Made by a program: the position numbers and the translations under genes
Part shown: in pieces, positions 1-4,986 of the stretch
Layout of the letters: every line of letters begins with the position of its first letter
How positions within the stretch are numbered: the first letter of the stretch is position 1
NCBI GenBank assembly: GCA_039178835.1
Contig: JBCDFA010000438.1
Location: 1-5,573 of the forward strand
Length of the DNA: 5,573 bases
DNA from: AL-N1 sp039178835
GTDB taxonomy: Bacteria; Chloroflexota; Chloroflexia; Chloroflexales; Roseiflexaceae
Direction of reading: 5' to 3'
The notes under the pieces: model-generated
What the model was told of the DNA's origin: nothing
Database searches by the model: none
Seen by the model: only the letters and a program-made list of their open reading frames with translations

Positions 1-1901
1 ATCCCGTCAGGATCCAAACTTTTACTTTGGCCTGGTTCGACCAAAATGGGAACTATGACTATTTACAGGATCTTGAACAGGCTTTCAAATACACATCAGC
101 CTATCTGTATAACTTCACTGAGGGGCAAATGTCGCTTGGTACCATCGATGTCTACACCGGTGGTGAAAACTGGGAAGAAGCAGACATTCAAATCCTGGCT
201 GATAGCACCTACCGACCGAGTGCGTTTGTGGGTGGGATTGTTGATGACCCAACTGTATCACCATTTACCACTATCGATGATAAACCTATTGTGTTTTACG
301 ATCTGCCCATCATACTAGGGAGGCTCTGGAATGGCGAGGGCGCACGCTGCGGGCGCTGGTCCAACCCTGCCGGATGGCGTACGCTCGGTCACGAGTTGGG
401 ACATCACGCGTTGTACTTATATGATCAGTATTTCAATGCTGTTACGGGCGAACCACAATACTGTACCGCATCTGGTATTGATTTTGGCTCTCCTCCATAT
501 CCAACCCTTATCGGGACAGATGACACCTTGATGGCCTATCATTACACGACCGACAAGCTCTGGCGTGGGGGAGTAGCACCACAGCAGGGAAAACAACCTA
601 TTTCCTGCAATAATACGCCACATGAACTGATATATGGAGGAGGTACGACAGAATGGGAAGTTATCAAGAACTTCTATCCTAATATAAATATCAATGCACC
701 ACCTCCACCACCATGGAAAACCAGTCCAGTATTTTCTCTCTTTACTTTCAATGGTACGGCAGTGCAATCCGATACTGTGGCAAATGTTGCTCTTGATATT
801 GCTGGAGGATCATCCGAAACAGCTGTCGGCGAAGCATATCTTGTACGTCCACGCGATGGACAATACCCCCAACGTATTATTGGGCAGGGCATCCTACTCC
901 CAAGTGAAGAGGAACAACTACCATTTCTGGGAGTTGTCCCAAACCTGGCAGATCGTGCCGCGGTCTTTGTAAATGACCCCAACACAGGCAACCGTTTTGC
1001 AATACCACCAAATAGCATTACTCCTCTTAGTCTAACTAATCTCAATAACGTCACTGCTGCATCGACCGATTGGCATCCCAGTATTATGGTCACGCCAATA
1101 ACGACAAGAAAAGGTTCATCGTTCTCTGAAGTCGTTGCACTTAATGTCCGACTAGAGGATTGTGATGCACAAAGTGAAGAGGTTGCATTTGCCTACTGCC
1201 CGGCTGGTGGTGTGTGTGATGAGCCTGTATGGGCTACTCCACAAAATGGTGGGACATTCACCTACAATTTTTTCTTTTCAGATGATAATCCAGTTGCTCT
1301 GCGTGGTTATATCTATGCACGAAATGGTGTGACCGATGAAGAAGCAATTGTCACATACCAGCTTGGCGGTGGTGTTGGCACAGCGTACATCGGGGTACAT
1401 GCGCCCCTTTCGGGTGGAGAGATCACAACCGAAATAGTACCAGGAGATATTCCCCCAGATGAAATCAGAGATACGCGTGTGGCGCATACCACAACACCAG
1501 CCTGTTCAATACCACCAGCAGATGACTCGCCGATACGTCTTCTGGGAACACCTTTCAATATCCAACCTGTGATTAACACCGAAGACCAAGATAATAGCCG
1601 TCCATGGAATGCGTCTGATCCGCCCATCCGTGTGCGCCTTTCTTACAACCAGGATCTTTTGAATCGCCTGGAAATTGCGGAAGAACAATTAGTAATCGTG
1701 CGACTTAATAGCGATAACACTTGGGAAGAAGTTCCCACCGTCGGTCAGAGTGAAGAGGTTCCCACCGTCGGTCAGAGTGTTGAACTGGATTGGATTGCGG
1801 CTGAAGCACAAATCTTTGATGGTGATGTTGGCAGCGACGGTGATTTTTATGCGCTGGCGTATAAGCCATTTTTCAACTTTCTCCCGCTAATCCAACGCTA
1901 A
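1..1901 (+). CDS. Exported CLCA/metzincin-like zinc metalloprotease, 5' end missing
   Basis: The frame is open from the first complete codon at 3 (632 residues visible), so the true start and any signal peptide lie before the window. The TTG at 27 has no Shine-Dalgarno and is not a credible start. Numbered from codon 3, HELGH sits at residues 130-134 (bases 390-404), followed by Asp141-Gln142-Tyr143, and LMAY with Met177 is a plausible Met-turn. A zinc motif plus Met-turn is the signature of metzincin peptidases. The spacing HExxH-x6-D fits the CLCA N-terminal peptidase pattern HExxHxxxGxxDE better than the classic HExxHxxGxxH, but here Gly is Tyr and the final Glu is Gln. A five-proline linker (233-237) separates the protease from about 390 residues of beta-rich sequence with several Cys. 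The C-terminus ends FLPLIQR, a possible surface or secretion tail. It likely cleaves proteins outside the cytoplasm; the substrate is unknown. The metalloprotease call is fairly firm, the CLCA relation tentative. Confidence 0.8.
   Translation, partial: PVRIQTFTLAWFDQNGNYDYLQDLEQAFKYTSAYLYNFTEGQMSLGTIDVYTGGENWEEADIQILADSTYRPSAFVGGIVDDPTVSPFTTIDDKPIVFYDLPIILGRLWNGEGARCGRWSNPAGWRTLGHELGHHALYLYDQYFNAVTGEPQYCTASGIDFGSPPYPTLIGTDDTLMAYHYTTDKLWRGGVAPQQGKQPISCNNTPHELIYGGGTTEWEVIKNFYPNININAPPPPPWKTSPVFSLFTFNGTAVQSDTVANVALDIAGGSSETAVGEAYLVRPRDGQYPQRIIGQGILLPSEEEQLPFLGVVPNLADRAAVFVNDPNTGNRFAIPPNSITPLSLTNLNNVTAASTDWHPSIMVTPITTRKGSSFSEVVALNVRLEDCDAQSEEVAFAYCPAGGVCDEPVWATPQNGGTFTYNFFFSDDNPVALRGYIYARNGVTDEEAIVTYQLGGGVGTAYIGVHAPLSGGEITTEIVPGDIPPDEIRDTRVAHTTTPACSIPPADDSPIRLLGTPFNIQPVINTEDQDNSRPWNASDPPIRVRLSYNQDLLNRLEIAEEQLVIVRLNSDNTWEEVPTVGQSEEVPTVGQSVELDWIAAEAQIFDGDVGSDGDFYALAYKPFFNFLPLIQR
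1725..1778 (+). repeat. In-frame 27-base tandem duplication inside the protease gene
   Basis: Bases 1725-1751 and 1752-1778 are identical except for one third-position change (GAA versus GAG). Both are in the reading frame and encode EEVPTVGQS twice in succession, at residues 575-592 counted from codon 3. The near identity suggests a recent slippage or unequal-crossover event in a loop of the C-terminal beta domain. It does not disturb the frame or the downstream tail. Confidence 0.95.
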
Positions 1902-1922
1902 CAGGTTGTTCTCTTTTCCTCC

Positions 1923-1958
1923 AACTCCGTCACACAATGTGGCGGAGTTTTCTCTTTT
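1923..1958 (+). terminator. Rho-independent terminator of the metalloprotease gene
   Basis: An 11-base-pair stem (1923-1933 with 1939-1949, one G-U pair) closes a five-base loop ACAAT and runs directly into a T-rich stretch, TTTTCTCTTTT. It lies 21 bases after the stop codon. It separates the protease transcript from the next gene. Confidence 0.88.
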
Positions 1959-1969
1959 GATGGCACATT

Positions 1970-1998
1970 GAGGAAAGGTTGCGACACGCACACTCGTC
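1970..1998 (+). promoter_or_regulatory. ECF-sigma-like promoter element, copy 1 (gene at 2048)
   Basis: The left block GGAAAG (1972-1977) and the right block CGTC (1995-1998) are separated by 17 bases. That is the general shape of ECF sigma promoters (GAAC or GAAAC near -35, CGTC-like near -10; for example sigma M of Bacillus). The element starts 11 bases after the terminator T-tract and ends 49 bases before the ATG. It matches copy 2 (2656-2684) at 24 of 29 positions, and all five differences are transitions. The sigma factor assignment is inference. Confidence 0.62.
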
Positions 1999-2032
1999 AT
2001 GGGAGTGAATAGGTCATGAATTCATAGTTATT

Positions 2033-2038
2033 AGGAGG
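2033..2038 (+). promoter_or_regulatory. Shine-Dalgarno of the Tat-exported protein
   Basis: AGGAGG lies 9 bases before the ATG at 2048. This full-strength ribosome site fixes the start to the frame that encodes the twin-arginine signal. It rules out the GTG at 2088, which opens the downstream frame without any such site. Confidence 0.85.
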
Positions 2039-2047
2039 AAACGAACA

Positions 2048-2588
2048 ATGACCAACGCATCAAACAACCGACGAACATTTTTGCGTCGTGGCGGCACCGG
2101 TGTCGCAGCCGCACTCGCAGTTCCAAAGCTCGCCGCACTGGCCTCCAACCCCCAAAGCTGCTCAGGCGTGTACACCTGTTCCATGGCTGAGCGAGGAGTT
2201 TCTGGTACGTTATGTGGAAATCGCTGAGCAGATTCAGGGATGGGTGAATGCTGGTATGCAAATCCAATCAAGCACCGCAATGATACGGCAGTTTGCATTG
2301 GCCGACTATATTGATGATTGGTGTGGTTCAGGAGGACCACGTATTCCCATTCCAATACCACAGCCTGGTCCGACACTGCCCTTTGAGGCATATACTGATC
2401 AGTTAGAAGGCATGGATGAATTGGTCAAAGACATCGAGTCCTGGGCCATCTCGCTTGATGAGGAAGGTATTCTTCCTGGGCCAGTCACACTCCGTGTTTT
2501 ACGAGACGACGTCCTCGACCAGTTGAGCTATCGACCTGATCCTGAGGGCTGGCCCTTCCCATTTCCAATTGGCCCATTTCCCTGCTAA
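2048..2588 (+). CDS. Small Tat-exported protein of unknown function, frame interrupted at 2149-2153
   Basis: From ATG 2048 the frame gives a clear twin-arginine signal: NRRTFLRR at residues 7-14, then an Ala/Leu/Val-rich stretch. This frame ends at a TGA at 2225-2227 (59 residues). A second frame, one base over, is open through to the TAA at 2586-2588. It makes sense only after about 2154; before that it is the signal peptide read out of frame. Removing one C from the CCCCC at 2149-2153 joins them into a 179-residue protein with an ideal cleavage site AQA|C after residue 40. The mature part has an acidic helical middle, two proline-rich tracts (around PRIPIPIPQPGP and the tail PFPFPIGPFPC) and three Cys (41, 92, 179, the last being the terminal residue). 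I do not recognise the family. The break may be a sequencing error, a real mutation or +1 frameshifting at CCC-C. Its own promoter and ribosome site are intact. Confidence 0.72.
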
Positions 2589-2610
2589 AAGTCGTAAGAC
2601 CTCGACCCAT

Positions 2611-2633
2611 CCTGCTACCCCGACCGTGGCAGG
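2611..2633 (+). terminator. Hairpin after the Tat-protein gene, weak terminator candidate
   Basis: CCTGCTAC (2611-2618) pairs with GTGGCAGG (2626-2633) in eight pairs, one of them G-U, around a seven-base loop. A short outer pairing, GACCC (2604-2608) with GGGTC (2644-2648), could extend the structure. There is no proper T-tract after the stem, so termination would be weak, or the hairpin may protect the 3' end of the message. Its position, between a stop codon and the next promoter-like element, mirrors the two strong terminators. Confidence 0.45.
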
Positions 2634-2655
2634 AACTCGTTTCGGGTCTGTGCAG

Positions 2656-2684
2656 GAGGAAAGATCGCGACACATACGCTCGTC
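2656..2684 (+). promoter_or_regulatory. ECF-sigma-like promoter element, copy 2 (gene at 2728)
   Basis: GGAAAG (2658-2663), 17 bases, then CGTC (2681-2684). The block spacing is identical to copies 1 and 3, and the interior GCGACAC is shared with copy 1. The element ends 43 bases before the ATG at 2728, almost the same leader length as for copy 1, which supports a shared transcription start geometry. Confidence 0.62.
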
Positions 2685-2716
2685 TCATAGATAGAACCCG
2701 TTGATGCATCGTTCCC

Positions 2717-2721
2717 GGAGG
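2717..2721 (+). promoter_or_regulatory. Shine-Dalgarno that selects ATG 2728
   Basis: GGAGG lies 6 bases before the ATG at 2728. In-frame codons further up (TTG 2701, ATG 2704) lie ahead of this site, have no ribosome site of their own, and would add nine or eight residues in front of a normal Sec signal peptide. Confidence 0.8.
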
Positions 2722-2727
2722 AATGGA

Positions 2728-4683
2728 ATGAAAAGACTGCTGATCGTTTTAGCTCTGCTATGTGTAACAATTCCTGTTGCTAATGCAGCCCCGCTCAACA
2801 TTGCGACTGTCAAAGCACCTGACATCAATTGTGTATTTGATAGTGACTGCACTATTACGGTTTCCGATACAACAGATACGATTACACTGCCCGGAGGAAG
2901 CGGCTCCGGCTTTCTACAGTCACGGACGCTGCCAGTAGGTGAGCCAGGAACACCCGCCGCCGGATTGTACAGATACAAATATCGCATTGATCTACGTCAG
3001 GTCGCTGGTATTCTTGACATCCCCTGTATCACGTCCTTTCAACTCGATGTTGGGCCGATTGTTCCACTAGACTATGATAATGATGGTATTACCGAGGACG
3101 TGTTTGTAGTGACACAGGGTGGTCTGGGCACAGTTGCTCCATCGTCGGTCAATCAGTCGGGCAATACCATCACATTTGCTTTTTCACCAGCAGTCTGTGC
3201 AGGATCATACAGTGGTGGTGGAGATAGTTCGTTCTTCTTCGGGCTGACATCACAGTACCCACCACGTGACATAACAGCGACGATCCAAAATAGCCCTGAT
3301 GGCGGTACTATCAATCTGGCGGCCCGTGCCCCTGCCTACCCACTCTACCTGCAAAAACCAGAGGTCTGGCACGCGTGGCCTGAAAGCATTCGCAGTATTC
3401 TTGAACAACATGCTGCAGAGTACCAGCTTGAATTGGTCGATTTTGCCAGCGAGGCCGAATTAGCGGAAGCTCTCCGCGATCCTTCCGCCAACCCTGATCT
3501 TATTCTGGGGCCAGATGCCTGGAGTGACACCTTGATCGAAGCAGGGCTGGCCAGCGCTTACTGTCTTCCTGATGGTTGTGAAGAATGTTTTGGGGCTAAT
3601 CCACCACGCTGGTGCCTGTACGCCAATGGGGGTTTTAGTTATAGCCGCAATATCGATTTTCAGTTTGCCGGGCTCTGCGAATCAGAACAGTGTCCACCCT
3701 GTCTGAGCAACAAACCACCAGACTGGTGCCAGTTTGCACGACTGAATCGTGCCCAGGCCCCCGATATCTTTCAGGCTGGTTTTGCGCGTTTTGTCGAGGA
3801 TCAAGTACTTCCTGTTGGTACACCGATCTGGTGGGAGGCCGATCTGGTGCTGGCAAATCCTGCGTGGTTTCTTGAGCGCGAGTTAGCAATGCCGGGCAGT
3901 CTGGATGAGATTATAGACCTGCAACAGGAGTACCCTGATCTGGTATACATCGACCCTGCGTTTGATCCGACACCAACACCTATGCGAAACTTCGTAGATG
4001 CGCTCAAAGGCGATCCTTCGCCCCAACCAAGTAAGACAGGTATTCTGGTTGCTGAAGCAGAACAGTTCCGCACACTAACAGAGGAAGTTGGGCCGTTGTT
4101 CCTCTTCTCACTGGCCGATTACCACATGCAGCCCATTGTCCAGGGAGTGTATGTCAATCCACACTCAGAGCATCGTGATCAGGCACTTGCCGTTGCCGAT
4201 CTCCTGGCCAGCCCAAACATGCAGGTCGAGCTATTCGATGCAGCAGGATCCATGCCCGCTCACGGCGAAGCGTGGATCAATGTAGCCGATGAGGCGCTCG
4301 TCGATCTGAGTCAACAGCTGCTGCCTGGTGTGCTGGGTATCCTCCCAGGGATCAACATCCGTGATTTTATTGAGCGTCCGCCGTTTACACCACCTGATTT
4401 TGGGAACGACGCCTGTGGTCTGGCTGCCGCTGAACTCTACACTCGTTTGATCGATTTTGTGGGCGCCGATGATGTTGACCGCATCCGTGCCGAGTTTAGC
4501 AGCCAACAATTTGCACGTATCTGTCGTGCCCATCTTTCGCGGCTTGATTTTGGCGACGATGACTGTGCTGCACGTGCCGAGTCCACCTTTGCCATGAGCT
4601 TGATGGAATGGCGTGGCACTACAGGCGCTGTCTATCGCGCTGAAGCGGCGGCTCGTGCCGAACTCGCGGCCTGTCGCGGGTAA
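2728..4683 (+). CDS. Secreted mosaic protein with a solute-binding (MalE-like) fold, Cys motifs and C-terminal repeats
   Basis: A Sec signal peptide (residues 1-20, cleavage ANA|AP) begins this 651-residue product. There is no lipobox, so it is probably not a lipoprotein. Residues 21-200 are beta-rich and contain DYDNDGITED (115-124), a DxDxDG-type calcium loop. From about 205 to 545 it reads like a family 1 extracellular solute-binding protein. PEVWHAWPESIRSILEQH and PDLILGPDAWSDTLIEAGL resemble the N-lobe, PIWWEADLVLANPAWF the hinge region, and QGVYVNPHSEHRDQALAVA, then SPNMQVELFDAAGSMPA, the C-lobe. A twin Cys motif (284-337) interrupts this fold, and two Cys-x35-Cys repeats (557-651) follow it. 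Ordinary maltose-type binding proteins are near 400 residues, so this one carries large additions at both ends. No permease or ATPase gene is visible nearby, so a sensing or surface role is as possible as transport. The solute-binding homology is judged by eye. Confidence 0.8.
   Translation: MKRLLIVLALLCVTIPVANAAPLNIATVKAPDINCVFDSDCTITVSDTTDTITLPGGSGSGFLQSRTLPVGEPGTPAAGLYRYKYRIDLRQVAGILDIPCITSFQLDVGPIVPLDYDNDGITEDVFVVTQGGLGTVAPSSVNQSGNTITFAFSPAVCAGSYSGGGDSSFFFGLTSQYPPRDITATIQNSPDGGTINLAARAPAYPLYLQKPEVWHAWPESIRSILEQHAAEYQLELVDFASEAELAEALRDPSANPDLILGPDAWSDTLIEAGLASAYCLPDGCEECFGANPPRWCLYANGGFSYSRNIDFQFAGLCESEQCPPCLSNKPPDWCQFARLNRAQAPDIFQAGFARFVEDQVLPVGTPIWWEADLVLANPAWFLERELAMPGSLDEIIDLQQEYPDLVYIDPAFDPTPTPMRNFVDALKGDPSPQPSKTGILVAEAEQFRTLTEEVGPLFLFSLADYHMQPIVQGVYVNPHSEHRDQALAVADLLASPNMQVELFDAAGSMPAHGEAWINVADEALVDLSQQLLPGVLGILPGINIRDFIERPPFTPPDFGNDACGLAAAELYTRLIDFVGADDVDRIRAEFSSQQFARICRAHLSRLDFGDDDCAARAESTFAMSLMEWRGTTGAVYRAEAAARAELAACRG
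3577..3738 (+). repeat. Twin C-x2-C-x6-PPxWC motif inside the solute-binding fold
   Basis: Bases 3577-3624 encode CEECFGANPPRWCLYA (residues 284-299). Bases 3691-3738 encode CPPCLSNKPPDWCQFA (residues 322-337). Both follow C-x2-C-x6-P-P-x-W-C-x-x-A. The intervening residues hold aromatic and Ser/Asn-rich sequence and a further Cys. The pair lies where a plain binding protein would have a short connection, so it looks like an inserted, internally duplicated module. The six Cys could form disulfides outside the cell or bind a metal; the sequence does not decide which. Confidence 0.8.
4396..4680 (+). repeat. Two C-terminal repeats, DFGxDxC...C, with a 50-residue period
   Basis: Repeat 1 covers residues 557-606 and repeat 2 covers 607-651. 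Both begin DFGxDxC. The Cys pairs 563/599 and 613/649 have the same 36-residue step, and the repeats align without gaps. They also share Arg-Ala-Glu 12 to 10 residues before the second Cys, and Arg right after it (11 identities in 45 by hand). The composition is helical, so each unit may be a helical hairpin closed by a disulfide. Confidence 0.75.
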
Positions 4684-4715
4684 ACGATCCCTTTTTATAT
4701 CACATCTTTTTGAAG

Positions 4716-4753
4716 CCCCTCTAACACCAATATGCGTGTTGGAGGGGTATTTT
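4716..4753 (+). terminator. Rho-independent terminator of the mosaic-protein gene
   Basis: A 12-base-pair stem (4716-4727 with 4736-4747, one G-U pair) with an eight-base loop is followed by TATTTT. It lies 32 bases after the stop codon. A T-rich stretch at 4691-4711 precedes it and probably plays no part. Confidence 0.85.
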
Positions 4754-4766
4754 GATCCCATCAGAT

Positions 4767-4795
4767 GAAGAAAGGTTTGAGCAACGTATCTCGTC
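4767..4795 (+). promoter_or_regulatory. ECF-sigma-like promoter element, copy 3 (gene at 4987)
   Basis: This is the most diverged copy. AGAAAG (4769-4774) and CGTC (4792-4795) are again exactly 17 bases apart, inside a frame that keeps GAAG-AAAGGTT at the left and CTCGTC at the right, while the interior differs. Retention of only the two ends is what a promoter would show. It begins 13 bases after the terminator T-tract, but the start codon is about 190 bases away. Confidence 0.52.
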
Positions 4796-4986
4796 TTGAG
4801 AATACCAGACGGACATTTTGCGGACGTTCTTGGCTATGCTAGAAGGACCTACTCTTTTGAGCAAGCATACCAGGAGGTGTCATCGGCAAACATAAGTGGT
4901 CCCCGCCCAAACAACAGACCTGAGATGCCTCACCATGAAACAGACAATTGTCGATGTCTACGCCCAGACCGACAAGGAGAACACCC
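4796..4986 (+). other. Long untranslated leader before the fourth gene
   Basis: No convincing gene is seen between the third promoter-like element and the start at 4987. The leader holds an AGGAGG at 4872-4877 with no suitably spaced start, and a perfect palindrome GACAATTGTC at 4943-4952. A weak pairing of GGTG-CATC near 4876-4883 with GATG-CACC near 4924-4934 is also possible. I do not recognise a known riboswitch. The length is unusual next to the leaders of about 45 bases in the two other units, so an additional promoter or a regulatory RNA fold may lie here. Confidence 0.4.
4974..4979 (+). promoter_or_regulatory. Shine-Dalgarno that selects ATG 4987
   Basis: AAGGAG lies 7 bases before ATG 4987. 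An in-frame ATG at 4954 lacks such a site and would prefix an Arg/Pro-rich stretch to the signal peptide; the frame is closed by a stop at 4936-4938. Confidence 0.8.

Noticed and set aside
2016..2025. Perfect palindrome ATGAATTCAT upstream of the Tat-protein gene
   Set aside because: Ten bases of AT-rich palindrome are expected by chance and no second copy occurs; not enough to call an operator.
2088..2588. Reading frame from GTG 2088 as a complete 166-residue gene
   Set aside because: The GTG has no ribosome site, and its first 20 or so residues are the Tat signal region read in the wrong frame; the real start is ATG 2048 with AGGAGG.
2701..2727. Upstream starts TTG 2701 and ATG 2704 for the mosaic protein
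   Set aside because: They sit before the Shine-Dalgarno at 2717-2721 and would add an Arg-rich extension to an already complete Sec signal peptide.
2749..2763. Possible lipobox ending at Cys12 of the mosaic protein
   Set aside because: The sequence is ALLC; Leu right before the Cys does not fit the lipobox, and a normal ANA cleavage site follows.
4231..4761. Long minus-strand open frame of 176 codons
   Set aside because: It lies opposite the mosaic gene and its terminator, has no protein-like pattern, and covers positions explained by the + strand repeats.
4818..4840. TTGCGG and TATGCT as a housekeeping promoter in the leader
   Set aside because: The gap is only 11 bases, too short for a sigma-70 type promoter.
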